NCBI GenBank assembly: GCA_000711775.1
Contig: ARYC01000265.1
Location: 62,001 to 126,000, forward strand
DNA length: 64,000 nt
Source of the DNA: Oxytricha trifallax
Lineage: Eukaryota; Ciliophora; Spirotrichea; Sporadotrichida; Oxytrichidae
Direction of reading: 5' to 3'
The notes under the pieces were generated by a model. That model saw nothing but the letters and a program-made list of their open reading frames with translations. It did not search any database and had not been told where the DNA came from. A program made the position numbers and the translations under genes. Of the stretch, positions 1-11,960 are shown piece after piece. How positions within the stretch are numbered: position 1 is the stretch's first letter; each line of letters opens with the position of its first letter.

Positions 1-3000
1 AAGGTTCTGTAGATTAATAGAGAGCAAAAACTTAAAATAAAACTTCTTGCTTCTAAAGAAAAGTATAGCAAGAAAATTTAAGAGTACAAACTTTACATTG
101 AATCTTTGAAAGTCAAGAATCTTCGTTTGAATTAAGAACTTGAAAATCAAAGCTCATAAGTAATTTGATTGAGTTTTTATTCATAAATGGCTTTAATTAA
201 TACAAAATTCAGGGATTTTAATGGCTTAAATATAAATTTATAGGTTAAATATAATTAAAAGCGAGAGTATTACAGGTCTTGCATACTTAATTAACCAATA
301 TGCTTACTATCTTATTAAATCTCCAAATATAGAACATATTATCTCTAAAATACCAAAACTGTTAATTTAATTCCTTGTCTATATCATATTAAAACAAATA
401 AAGCAATTATAAAGTTTAAATATTAAGCCTCACAAAAATTTATTTACTATATTATCTATAGATTTTGTGGTTTTTAAATGCATAACTTCAGCTCCAACCT
501 GAAGGTCAAAATGTTAACTCTTAAATAACACTAATCCTTTTTTACGAAAAATGCATGAATGCTTTACAAAGATAGCTTGACAAGTCACTCTCTGACGATC
601 TAATTCAAGATCAGATAGTACATGAAATTAACATTCTCTTAGATAGGGATCAAATCCATTAATCTCAGATACAATCATAAATGAATGAAATTGAGAATTT
701 ATTAAGTGAGCAAGAGAATTTTAGCAATAAAATTAGGTCTTTAGAAGAGCTGATTAGAAATCAAAATCCTTGTTCTAGACGTGAAGGTGGCTCAGGCAAA
801 AGCTCTTTTAATAGATTGTATTCAACTAAGCCTAATGAAATGAGCTAGAAAACTCTTGATATTACTGCTAGGTTCGATAAGCTTAAAAATGAGATTAAGA
901 AAGTTCAAGAAATTAAGAGAAACATGGAGATTCAATCGCCTCAGAATTTAAGTAGAGCCCAATCTCCTATTGTTGAAAATAGATTGAGGCAACTCGACGA
1001 GAATTAGAAAGTAATAAAGTAAGAAGATCGGGTAGAAAAGATTGTAATGCTTTAAGAATAAAATTTGAAGTAAAGTATCATAAAAGCTGAACAGTTAAAT
1101 CTGGGCAATGTAAGGCAATCTACCGATAGAGATATACTTGATACTTAAGAAAGATCTGATATACATTCAAACACAATCACAAATTTAAAGGAAAAACTCG
1201 AAGGCCTCTAGTATAAAATTGAGAATCAAAATTCTGCTCTAAGTCCTGATTTGAAGAGTGATATTGAGGATATCAAATCACAGATTAGGGAGCTAAAAGA
1301 ATTTAAGAGTTAGCAATAAATGAGTCCTGTTCCTATCAGAAGACAATAACATGAAAGATTAAGAAGTATTGAATACAATCCTTAGCTTACAAGATAGTCT
1401 ATAGAAGAGCAGTTAAAAACTAAAGGTTTCAGATTAGGAGCTAGACTGGATATTTAGGTTGATTCATCTTCAAATTTCGATTCGCTTCATGATGTCTGCA
1501 ATCATTAAATCGATGAACTTAAGAAGACTATTAGACTCCTATGTGATGAGAAGGATCTGATTATTTCACAGCTGGATGGGCAAAGAGATGAAAATTAGAT
1601 TTTAGTTAATGAAAAAATGGAACTTGAAATCATGTACAACACAAAGCTAAATGAAATATAGTACCTGCATAGATATCTTGATGATTCTGAGGGTGAGATC
1701 AGACAATTAAAATAAGCATTAGAAGATCAATTCAAATCAATGAAGAATGAAATTGGAGTCCTAGAAGAGAAATTGCTCAAAATTAAGTCAAAGAAGAAAG
1801 GACTTGAAGAGAAAATAGAAATGAAAGAAATTCAGCATCATTAGATGATGATGTTTTCAAGTAAAGAAAACTCTAGTATATACATGGGAGCAGCAGGAGG
1901 TGGATACCTGGGTACCCCAGGAATTGCTCTTAGTCATAATTAGTCGATTTCAAATGATATAACAGTTGATATTAATTTTAAGTGAAAATAATTAGTTTAT
2001 ATCAATCCCTAGAGACTATATCAAGATGGAAGAATTAGAAATGACAGCTCAGTTGGTTAAAGTTTACACAATAGTAATCAGAAACAGTTAAACTTACCTA
2101 AAAGTTTTGATAGAATACAAAATTCATAGAGCTAACAGAATCTCTAGATTTTGAACACAGCCTAAGCCAATCATTAACAGACTTCCAGGTTTACTAAATT
2201 AAGTTCAAGCACAAATCATAACTCACCCTCAAGAAATCAAAGTCAACCAAGACCAATTAGAGCTCTGGTTATAGATGTACCTCTTGATGACTATGATGAA
2301 AATAATAGAAATTTATAGGGTAATTTCAATGTCAATCAAAATACGCATTAAAGTAATATATACTAAAGATCTTTGCTCGAACAAGCTGATAATCATCAAC
2401 ATTTCAATCCAATCTCATAAAATAATTTCATTAGAACGTAATAGATATTTTTATAACTTATAACAATAAAATAGAAATCTCGTATTAAAACGAGAATTAT
2501 GACAAAGATTTACTAGCTTCTAGAAATTAAAACTCAAACTTACATTCAAGCGCTTAATTTTTAATTCAACCAAACAATACCAATGCAACTGATTATTATA
2601 TTTTATTAAATAATACTAATTTCTTTTTTGTAATATCCATTCCCTTTAATTTAGTATGAATTTAACATAAATTCGAATTATCCTGGAATTAACACACAGA
2701 GTAAAGAAGAACTAAAGGTAATACAGTATGAGGAGCTTCAATATTAAAGTTAGAGCAACTATAATTAAAGCAATTAGCATGAAAATCCTTAATTAAAACA
2801 CATTAGAAAAGATTCAATCAATGACTCTAACTACTAAACTTAAGATTATTATAAGAAAATTATTTCTCTCTTTATTTATAGAGTTATTTTTATGGATCAG
2901 GTCCTAATAATTTGATCACGCCTAATTCATACTTAATGATGCAGTATAATTAATAGTAGAAGCTTCGAGATTAGAATGACTATGTCTCACTTGACATTAA

Positions 3001-3510
3001 TAACTCATTAATTTTAACTTAAGGTATTTATTTATATAAGGCGAATCTTTTTTTTATTATTGTATAAAACAAAACTCAATTGAAGAAGATATCGATATTA
3101 GCAATACTTTTAAGCCTCCTTAAACTTAGCCACCTTCTACCATGTCTGTGAAAGTTAAGTAAAACAACTAGTAATTTGATAGTATTGTGGTTAAATAGAA
3201 CGGTATGAACAATCCCACTAATAAGACTGAGTCTTATATAGTAATTTTATACAAAATATTTTTTCATTTATACAATTTTAAGTGCATTTATTATGATTAA
3301 TATTGATGTTAGTCTAGATTGATTGGGGGTCCAGCTATCGGTATTAATACAAATGTTTAGTAAAATTTAGCAAATACTAAACTCTAAAGTATGCCTCAGA
3401 CCACTACAAACAATAAAATAAACGGGAAATTTGAATTTGACGAACATGCAATATCAAATGATAGCGAGTAGAATTTTACAAGGAGCTTGCAAAGCGAGGA
3501 ATTATAGTGA
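1..3510 (+). CDS. Coiled-coil protein, 5' end outside window
   Basis: The gene is open from the first base and ends at TGA 3508-3510. TAA/TAG must be read as Gln throughout. The first block (to about 170) is K/E/L-rich coiled coil and is followed by a non-coding interruption to about 560. A long block from about 560 to 1980 encodes heptad-like coiled coil rich in E, K, I, L and N. Later blocks (about 2030-2460, 2650-3035, 3070-3235, 3315-3510) are Q/N/S-rich and disordered, separated by short AT-rich interruptions that look like introns or IESs. One in-frame TGA at 1983-1985 is followed by coding sequence in the same frame, suggesting a tiny eliminated segment there. No catalytic motif is visible. 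A structural role in the cytoskeleton or cortex is only a guess. Confidence 0.75.
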
Positions 3511-3744
3511 AATAATTATCAGTTAATATAAACAATTCTTTTTTTTATAGTTTGAAACTTATAAGTTATAAAGCTTAACTTAATGTGTTATATTGTTAAG
3601 TCTCAGTTTAAACAATTTATTATGTTCTAAATTATCTATATTATCAAATATAAAAATTGGTTCAAAATATCTGTTGTAAGTTGATATAATATGACAATTC
3701 AATTCGATAAGAGCAATAATAATTATAAATAATAATTAGAAAAT

Positions 3745-4184
3745 ATGTTATCACAATTGTTTAAAGCATCACTGAGACACAGAAATGTCTTAATGAGACC
3801 AGCATTCAAACTATGTGCTGTCCCCCAGAGATTTTATTACCCTAATGGTTAACTCATGACCAGAGAAGATGGTCAATTCTACGGTGATCCAATCCATATT
3901 AATTACATCTACATTATTTTTTAAATGTGTACAATTTTAAGTGAAAGGATGTAGCTGAGAGATTCATAAGATTAATGGCTCTTCACGACAACGTCCGCGA
4001 CCCCTCAGCAATCACTCTTTAATCTTCCTTTGAAGAGCTCGGTTTGAACACTCTTGACATGGCAGAGATTTTGTTGGCTGCAGAGAGAGAATTCGATTTG
4101 GAACTTGCTGACGAGGACTGCGAGTCATTCCACTCTGTCAATGATGTTGTTGAATTCCTATCTAGAACTTATGCTGTTAAGTGA
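3745..4184 (+). CDS. Mitochondrial acyl-carrier-protein-like protein
   Basis: ATG at 3745 opens a basic N-terminus (MLSQLFKASLRHRN) typical of a mitochondrial presequence. A short interruption lies between about 3890 and 3952. The second block encodes the ACP fold: an RFIRLMALHDN-like helix, then FEELGLNTLDMAEILLAAER, then an acidic helix and a C-terminal VVEFLSRTYAVK before TGA 4182-4184. ACPs carry 4'-phosphopantetheine on the Ser of a DSL motif. Here the motif reads NTL, so the prosthetic-group serine is threonine. This suggests a structural ACP-like subunit of a respiratory complex rather than a working acyl carrier, although a divergent carrier cannot be excluded. The exact border of the interruption is unresolved. 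It is a single-gene unit between two AT-rich spacers. Confidence 0.8.
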
Positions 4185-4475
4185 ACAATAAAGATTGATA
4201 GAATTCATTACTGCTATTATTTATCATTAAATAAGGGGGGGATGAAAGCGGAAATTGAATATAGTTTATTTATTTCTTAAGTGTTTTAGAGATATTATTA
4301 TTTTTTACTTATATTTAAAATATTATTGATCACCTATAATTATCATAATAGTAGTTTTATTTAAATAAAGTTAAACTCTTAATTCTACCCAAGAATCGAC
4401 TCAAAAATATAAAACAAATAATCTCTTGAAATTCTAAATTTAAATTTAAGGGTAATTATTATTAAATTATTCAAA
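4185..4475. other. AT-rich spacer between ACP-like and DnaJ genes
   Basis: About 290 bases with no coding sequence seen. It contains a run of seven G at about 4236 and is otherwise A/T. It probably holds the 3' flank of one gene and the 5' flank of the next. Confidence 0.6.
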
Positions 4476-6382
4476 ATGTCACATCATTAGTAACATCATA
4501 CTGAAGGCAGACCGAAGCATACACTAGATGATGTAAGAATGTGTAATATTTGCTATATTTAATTTTTAAACCAAAAGTTGTAAAATTTATCTAATTTCAA
4601 ATCATTGTTTAACTCATCAAGCCTTCACTCATTTACCTAATAATTTGCTATTTTTTAGGAAAAAGTATGTGCGAATATCTTAACAAAGCAAAACTACTAT
4701 GAAATCTTAGGCGTTGCTAAGACCTCTACTGAAGAAGATATAAAGAAGTCTTATAGAAAAGTAAATTATATAGTGAAAAATAAACATTTATTCATAGTTA
4801 GCACTAAAGCTGCACCCAGATAAAAACCCTGCTCCTAAAGCTACTGAAGCATTTAAGAAAATTAATACTGCTTTTGCAACGTTAAGTGACAAAGATCAGC
4901 GCAGTAAATATGATCGATTTGGTTCAGATGATTTAAATATATTTTATATATTTACTTAGGCAGTGTATAATAATCCTCTCTATTACTTACATAAAATTAT
5001 TCAATTATCTGATGAAGATAGAAATAGATTTAATAGCACTTAGAGAACTCAAACTCATGGCGCTAATAATTTCTACTTTAAGTCGCATGATGCCAATGAC
5101 ATTTTCAATTCTTTTTTCCAGCAATTTTCATAAGAACCTCGTAGATAGTAATAGTAACAGAGACCTCAATAGAATACTTCTTTTAGGTCATCCTCTAACT
5201 TCTTTAATATGCATGATGATGATGACTTAAGCGATCTGTTCTTTGGGCATAAGAAATAAACGCAATAAAAAACTCGAATATTTAAGGGTAATAATTATAA
5301 AATGTGAGAAACTGTAAAATTATGTCTCTACGGCTTACTAAAACCCCTGAATTAAATTTTCATACATCATTTAATAACAATGATTATTAGGGTCCTGATG
5401 GCAGAACATATATTTTTAAGGGAACTGACCCAGACCCATCTCCCAACAAAAACTCTCAAAAACCTTCATAAACTCACACGAACTAAAGCTAATCAAAGCA
5501 GTCCACCTAGTATAGTTCTTTTAGTCAATAGAAATAGGATGAAATTTTCAGGAATGAAAGAGATAAATAGAGGTAAAAAGAGTATGAGTTTTAAGAGAAG
5601 AGGAAGCAACAAGAAACAGCAGATAAACTTAATAAATAGTAAGCATACAAATAAGTATTGATAAACATTATTATAAAATAGGATTAAAGATAACTTGTAC
5701 AAATTGCTGTGGTTTGTGGGTATATTTTTCTTGATGTGGGTCATTTTGGTATATAAGTATTTCCGAATATTTTACCATAAATTACTGAGTAAATAAAAGC
5801 AAATTTAAAAATAATTTATAATCCTCTGCTGGACCAGATTTCAAATATAGCATGACTCTGAGTAGAGAATTCCCACATGAAGTGACTACCGCCAGATTGC
5901 AAGCAAAATACTATATAAACGATGATACTCTAACTAAAATTAAGAAATAGAGTAAATAGTTCAATGTGGTAAGCTTATTCTTTTATTATGTCTAAATTTA
6001 TGTCTCCATAGTTCGAGCAATATAATAACAAAATATTATCAAATTATTCATATCATAAAACCCCAAAACCCGTTAAGTTATCTTAACAATTCTTTTTTAA
6101 ATTGTAACTTGAGAACAAGATTTACAAAAATACTCAAAATGACTGTGAAAAAGTGAAAAAGTTGAGAAATAAAAAGATCATTTAAGCCAATAACAACCCT
6201 GAAAAGAGATAAATGTTTGAGTATAATATCTAAATTAATTTAAATGAAGTAAATTGAAACTTCTCTTTAATTAATTTAATAATTTTTATAAACATTAATA
6301 CTTAAATTTATTGTAAGAAGCTATGGACATCCCAATGGATAAGTGTCTTTTATTCAATGAATATCAAGTAAGTCAAGTTTGA
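4476..6382 (+). CDS. J-domain co-chaperone, DNAJB12/DNAJB14-like (ER membrane type)
   Basis: ATG at 4476 begins MSHHQQHHTEG. Introns at 4533-4658 and 4761-4797 have clean GT..AG borders. The J domain follows: [25 protein letters not shown], the HPD triad within LHPDKNP, then the helix ending KYDRFG. A low-complexity linker (FFQQFSQEP, poly-Q) follows, with a [11 protein letters not shown] block. A hydrophobic stretch encoded near 5690-5760 ([17 protein letters not shown]) is a membrane segment. The C-terminal part, ending in an MDIPMDKC-like motif, resembles the DUF1977 tail of DNAJB12/14. This layout (J domain, Gly/Gln linker, one TM, DUF1977) is known from ER-anchored co-chaperones that recruit Hsp70 for membrane protein quality control. 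Further introns lie at about 5285-5389 and 5971-6012; the last exon joint is uncertain. Confidence 0.85.
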
Positions 6383-7014
6383 AATATAAAAACGCATTTT
6401 ATTAGAAAAGGAGATATCAGTCATGAAAATATCTAGGAGTAGATTTTATAGAATTTTAAGTAATAACAAATTTACAGGGTTTTTAGTGAGATTTACATAT
6501 AGAATTTTCAGTATCGATAATCAAAAATGTTTCATATTTAATTTCAATAAATCATAATAGTCTATGTCAAATCCTATGACATTAAAATGATATAAAAATA
6601 TTAGAGAAATATAATAATAAAATAGGATTTCTTTTTGCTTAAATAAATTTCAAAGAGAATATAACATTGATAGTAACGTTCATTGTTATATTTCAATAGA
6701 CTAACTAATAAATAATTATAAAAAAATAAAAAATGAATTTAATGATATTTCCTTTCAATTCCATTTCTTATATGAATTTTGATTTTAAGTGCAAATTCAA
6801 AATTAAAGTTAATATGAAAGGGTATAAAAATGATTTATATTTTAAAAAATAAAAAATTTTAAATAAGTTAAAAAATTATTATTAATTTAAGTATAATATT
6901 TTGGCAAGTTTTATTATTTCTTATAGCAAAAGTGAATAATTCAAATTTATCCACCTTTTGAATATATATAAAATAAATTAATAATTATATTTCACTGATA
7001 TAAATGGGAAAGTA
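6383..7014. other. AT-rich spacer
   Basis: About 630 bases, very AT-rich, TGA in all frames. No coding block, RNA gene or repeat recognised. Confidence 0.6.
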
Positions 7015-7284
7015 ATGGCAAATAGAGAATTCAATGCTCAATCAAAACCAGAGACTCATCATGCAAACCTCTTAGGTGCAACTTGCCTTGATTTGTAGAT
7101 GCTATCAAAAACTCGACCAAGACCAGAATCTCTAGGATCTTTCAATTCTAAGAAATCGAAGTCTGACAAGTTTAATGAAGCTCACAACCAATATCAATAG
7201 TTGCTTCTCATCATCTTGGATTTGTGCTTCATTGTGCACGCAATTCATCTCTCACCATTACATTCCATTCACTTGCATCACTGA
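7015..7284 (+). CDS. Possible small gene or orphan MDS (unrecognised)
   Basis: ATG at 7015 opens a frame to TGA 7282-7284, 89 codons with in-frame TAG as Gln. Base composition is much richer in G+C than the spacer before it. The predicted protein begins MANREFNAQSKPETHHANLL and contains a basic KSKSDKF stretch followed by a hydrophobic tail. No family is recognised. Two other frames also stay open over the last 100 bases, so the 3' part may be in another frame. It abuts the 3' end of a minus-strand gene. It could be a macronuclear-destined segment of a gene whose other parts lie elsewhere. Confidence 0.35.
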
Positions 7285-7356
7285 CTTCCACCTTATATAC
7301 CTGAATACTCTTACAAAACTAAGTCACCACGAGGATACTGTAGAGCGGTTGCTGCT

Positions 7357-8567
7357 TCAATAGTATTCTCTGGGCTTCCAGTTTTGTGAAGTTCTGAAGT
7401 CGCTATTTTAAGCATCATAGTGACCAAAATATTGAGGAGACTAGAAATTGTTTGGGAGAGGAGGAGCTGCTTGGATTCTGCCATAGTTGAAGTTGGGATG
7501 TTGTCCTTGATGAGGGGATGGAGGGTACTGGTGCTAGAATTGTTGTTGAGGTTGTTACTAATTCAAGCTATTGTTGAAGAAGTTATTCATAGCTGGTGGA
7601 GGAGGTACTTGCCCATTTGGTTGGGGATTTGGATAGCAAGCAGGGAAATTAGGTTAGTAATGAGAATAGTTTGGCATTTAGGGTGGCTAGTGTAGACAAG
7701 TCGAAGTAGGGGGTTGACTCTGATATCCCTAGTTCTAATGACCATGATGAGGTTAATGCATAGGATGTATCTAATTTGAGTAGGAGGAATGGTTTTAGCT
7801 TCCAAAAGTCTAAAAGCTTGAATTTTAGTATAGTTAAACAGAAATTAATTTAAAAAATATTTTTATAGATTTTCATTTCAATTATAATAAAATTTTAATC
7901 ACAAACACTATATATAATCCTAAAAAATAAGAATAATTTACTTTAAAAAAACAAAATATATAATAAATTTTTTTAATTTGACGTTTCATAAATTTTCTTG
8001 GAAACTATGTCTCTGCTTTATAAATTATTTTTAAAATTATATTTCTATGCAGTACTGTTGCTACTGCACTTATGGTTGCTACTACTACACCTGCGATTGC
8101 TACTACCATGTCTAAGGAGAACTCTGATATCCATTGTGAGGTGTGGGTGGTCTTGGCCTGATACTCTAGTTGAATGAAAATTGAGGTCTAGGCTTGGAGA
8201 CATAAGTAGGGTTATGTTGCCTTGGCGAATGTCTGGGAGGTTTCACCATTGCAAATTGGGAGCTGTAGTCAATTTGTCTCTGCAAAAATGATGGTCTTAA
8301 AAACACCTTAGAGTCAGATTTAATTGGATTGTAGGATGTACTTCTCCAAGAGATTGGACTCTAAGAGGATGACCAATTTGATGCTGAGTCTGAGATGAAC
8401 TTTATCTTCTTGTGTGGGTTGAAACTTGAAAGTGAAAAAACTATATAAAAATGTTTAAGTGGTGAGTTAGAAGCACTAAACATTGATCTTCTTGGAGCTT
8501 CTCTGAACAAAGATCCTCTTGGAAAAGTCTTTAATTCCTTAGGATTATTATGAAACCCCAAATCCAT
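7357..8567 (-). CDS. Q/P/N-rich low-complexity protein
   Basis: The start is ATG at 8567 (MDLGFHNNPKELKTFPRGSL) and the stop is TGA 7357-7359. Two coding blocks, about 8567-8040 and 7830-7357, are separated by an AT-rich interruption of about 200 bases. TAG/TAA are used very often as Gln. The protein is rich in S, P, Q, N and R, with PRPPTPHNG, poly-Q/V tracts (QQQSQVQQQQ) and PPPPAMNNFFNN. It ends QNWKPREYY. No globular domain is seen; it resembles prion-like RNA-associated proteins of ciliates by composition only. A GC-richer open segment continues past the stop to about 7010 in other frames, so the true 3' end may be more complex. Confidence 0.65.
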
Positions 8568-8689
8568 AAAGTGTTATTTTTTTATTTACTATTTACTTCT
8601 AATTGTAGGATAATCAATTATCAGATAAATTAATTACAATTTATAAAAGAAAATCGATAAATTAAAATGAAATTGATTAAGAAATATGA

Positions 8690-8945
8690 AATCCTAAAAA
8701 TGGTGTTTCTGGACCAGCTGGTTACTCACTAAAATTTTTAAGTTTCAAAAAAACATATCTTAAAATTTTATATTTTAGCAATACTAACAGGCAAGATTTC
8801 CGACGTAAGTAGATTTAAAGCTCGAGAGACTCTGGGAAAAGATAGGAACAACAAAGTAGGTATGGCCAGATGGAGCAAAAATACGAAGGATAATGGAAAG
8901 ATGATAAATCTGTTTCTGGATTTCATTTTTGTAATTACCTATACT
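8690..8945 (+). other. Orphan coding-like segments
   Basis: Two GC-richer patches (about 8695-8735 and 8778-8940) flank an AT-rich core with a possible GT..AG intron (about 8729-8778). If spliced, the reading is NGVSGPAAILTGKISD followed by a K/R-rich stretch free of TAA and TAG. A second frame through the same bases (QDFRRKQIQSSRDSGKR) also lacks TGA. There is no ATG in a suitable place. This may be a segment of a scrambled gene. The choice of frame is open. Confidence 0.35.
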
Positions 8946-9212
8946 TATACTTATTATTTTAAGACTTTTTTTTCATTTTAATTTATAGCCTACCACTTAT
9001 TTTTCATTAATATAAAAGTGAGAGAAATTGATTATCTTTTTTATTTTACTCTGTAGCAACTTATATTTTTCATTAACTATCTTATTGTGTTACAATCTTA
9101 TTTATTGAAAATTCATTTTTCATATCATCATTAAATGATATATAATACTTATTTTACTTTAAATTATATGCAATCTTACCTATTTGTTTTATATTTTATT
9201 CTATTATATTCA
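8946..9212. other. AT-rich spacer
   Basis: No gene, RNA or repeat recognised; very AT-rich. Confidence 0.5.
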
Positions 9213-10193
9213 TCACCTTAAATAAAAGAATATTTTATTTATTTATTATTATTATAATTATGCATTGAGGTTTTTATTCTCCATTTCATCATCTTAAGAT
9301 CTTTGAAAGGTATTAATTATAATTAATAGCTAAATGTAATTTAATTACATAGTTATATCTCTTCCAAACTTTCCTTTGAAGTCTTGTCTGTAGGGCTTAT
9401 CATCGTCGTCAATTCTGCTGAATTGCTGAATAAGCTACTCTAGTGTGAACTTGTTTTTCAGAGTCACAGTTGGCTTGGAGTATCCAGGGTGCTTCTTGTC
9501 CAATACATCTTACCTAAATGCTAATCTTTAGTTCATAGTGATAAGACATGAGAATGTTCTGGGATCATTGCAATTGTGCACGACTAAGAAGTTGTTCTTG
9601 GTGCTCAGAAAATCTTCTTGACAGATGTCTTGAAAATTGGCATCGTCGAAGCTCTTAATGAACTCTTGAATCTCTTCATTGCTGTGATCTTCATAGTCAA
9701 GCTGAGCTGAAAGTCCTTTCTTTGGATCAGTTTAACTCTGATCAGAATTTGATGGATCTGTGTCTAAAGTCTGGTTTGTGCTTGAGGTATCTTTTGAATC
9801 TTTAGGAACCCATATCTTTCTCTAATCCTCTTGGATTACTTGTCTGTTCATAAACTGCTGAATAGATCCGGAATTACCATGCTTCTGCTTCTTGTATTAA
9901 CAGGTGTAGCAAGTAGAGTAAGTGAAGTAGGTCATCTTGTGAAGCTCAGGGAAATATTCACTTAGAATTGAGGAAACTTTGAACAACTGCAAACTTGCAG
10001 ATCCGCAGGCAGAGAGCTGTATCATTTGTGCATTAGGATCTTTCAGTAGTCTTGCTGCGACTTTCACATACACTGCAAAGTTTCCTTCGCTTTTAATATT
10101 CATGATGTACTTACGATCAAGGAGAGAAAAATTGTTTTGGATCTTGAGGGAGTCTTGGAGCTGAGGTTGGGAAGATAGTTGTTCTTCTGACAT
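9213..10193 (-). CDS. Alba-domain protein, copy 1
   Basis: The start is ATG at 10193 (MSEEQLSSQPQLQDSLK). Residues from about 30 to 100 fit the Alba fold: YIMNIKSEGNFAVYVKVAARL, then IQLSACGSASLQLFKVSSIL, the pattern of strand, amphipathic helix, hydrophobic strand and G-x-A-helix seen in Alba nucleic-acid-binding proteins. After a TAA(Gln) the protein continues into a linker (KKQKHGNSGSIQQFMNRQV) and a mixed C-terminal domain ending KPYRQDFKGKFGRDIT near 9350. The frame stays open to TGA 9213-9215, so the last 45 codons may be 3' flank. Alba proteins bind RNA or DNA. A second Alba gene lies directly upstream on the same strand, about 90 bases away. Confidence 0.75.
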
Positions 10194-10280
10194 TTTTACT
10201 TTGTGTGAAAGATATTTAAATTTGAAATTTAACTTTTTGATTTTAATTATAATTTAAAGATATGAATTCGCTTAAATAGT

Positions 10281-11960
10281 TCAGCAGTCTTATTTATTTT
10301 TTTAAGTATTAAAAGTAAATTATAATTTCAATAAAAATAGAAATAGATTAAACTTAAATTAAGATGCGACCTCATCTCTTTTTAAGGGGTTAATTGTATT
10401 ATATAATTATTTTATTATCAATTAGTATTATAAATTTCCCTTATTTTTAAGTCTTCCGACCTTGAAGCCTCCATCTTAGGATTGTTCTCTTTAACCACCC
10501 CTGCTCTAAGCCCTCTTGCCTAACTATGTAAAGTTGTGGCTTCTGCTTCCTGATCGATCTTTATCAATCATTTGAGTGTTGGTAACCTTTGAGTTGTTTA
10601 GGTCCTTGATGGTTACTCCGAGCTGCTTGTCTAAGCCAAATCGATTTCTTTCAAGTCTAGGTTGGTTCTGGAAAGCTTGATTAGTGGTTGATTTGCTTCC
10701 TCCCATAGATGTTTGAAAATTGTTTCTCGTGATAGAAACTACTCTAGCACCTGTAGCTCTGTGGGTTGAAGCTTCTCTTTCTCTTGGAGGAACAAAACCT
10801 GAAAGTGAAATTACATCATCATTATCAGTTTATTTTTCCTGATTAAATGACTTGAAATCATTCACTTTTGTGTCGTTGAATCTCTTTGACTTGGGAGGTT
10901 AGAATCCTGAGCTCAAAGGTTGAGGCATGTTTCTTCCAGGAATGTTGTAAGGTTCAACTGAAGATCTTTTGTTCCCAAACATTTACTTTTGATTAGAAAT
11001 GTTTTTGAAAGGAGTCCCAATATCATCATTCTCTGGATTCTCTCTGCGATCGTGAAAATCTTGATTGTAGACAGACTTTTCACTCTGATTGATTGAGCTG
11101 TTCGCATCTTGACCTCCAAAGAACTTTCCATACAGCTTCTACTTAGTTTTCGAAGAGTTTTATGGAGTTGGTGGATTTCGAGGAGAGAAAGGAGCATGAA
11201 TGAACTGATTTGAGAAGTTTTTAGGTTTTGAGCCATGATTATCAAATCTCTTTCCTGATGGATTTCCACCTGAAAAGATAGTTTAGATCCTGATAAATTA
11301 ATTATCTTTTTATCCCATTTTTAATTTATAATAAAAAAGTCTGCTCTTTTTCAAAAAGTATAGAAGGCTTCTGATAACCAGGATCTTAAGGGTTGATCTC
11401 CACAAGTGACAGGATGACTTCAACAGCAGGTATGACTTTCTTCCCAGACTTGTACTTCGTGTAGTCAAGCTGCTGCCAGTTTTGAATGACATCTTTGTTA
11501 AGTTGCTGTCTGTTTTTATCACTTGCAAGCTGTAGAGAATTGTGCATACCCCAGTGCATGCTCACCCCAAAACTTTCTTATCCTCCATCTTCTTGGTTGT
11601 ACCTTCCTCTAGTTGAGTCACTGTTGTACTTGCTCAAGAACTTCTGCTCTTACTTGAACTTGCCTTTGGTTTTGCCATCGTTCATCAAGTAAAACCTGGT
11701 CTGTGAGTGGATGTCTCCCATGTTCTCTTTGACAAGTTGCACGACTTTGAGAGCATTTTCGATAGCGAAGCCGCGGGCCTTCACTACCACAAACTTCTTA
11801 CCTTCTTCCAAGAACTGTGCACGTGCATAGCCCACATAGGCGTTGATGTTCAGTCCTGCTTTCACACAGACTTCCCATCTTTCATAAATTTAGCAAACAA
11901 GTTAAACTATAAATTTTATGAAATTATTTAAGTTTACTCAAGGGTTGTGGTGTTGTACAT
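10281..11960 (-). CDS. Alba-domain protein with long disordered C-terminal tail, copy 2
   Basis: The start is ATG at 11960 (MYNTTTLE), followed by an AT-rich intron or IES (about 11936-11905). The Alba core is GLNINAYVGYARAQFLEEG, then FVVVKARGFAIENALKVVQL, with the G-x-A-I-x-N-A-L helix typical of the family. A conserved-looking segment follows (GKKVIPAVEVILSLVEINP), then an interruption at about 11325-11271. The rest, to about 10450, is a disordered N/S/P/K/R-rich tail with RG-like pieces (QSRGGQREQSQDGGFK). The frame is open to TGA 10281-10283, though coding character fades after about 10440. RG/Q-rich tails behind Alba domains are known in RNA-binding Rpp25-like Alba proteins. An RNA-binding role is inferred. 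Confidence 0.8.

Noticed and set aside
6055-6075. Telomere-like CCCCAAAACCC
   Set aside because: It lies inside the J-protein coding sequence (KTPKPV) with no inverted partner.
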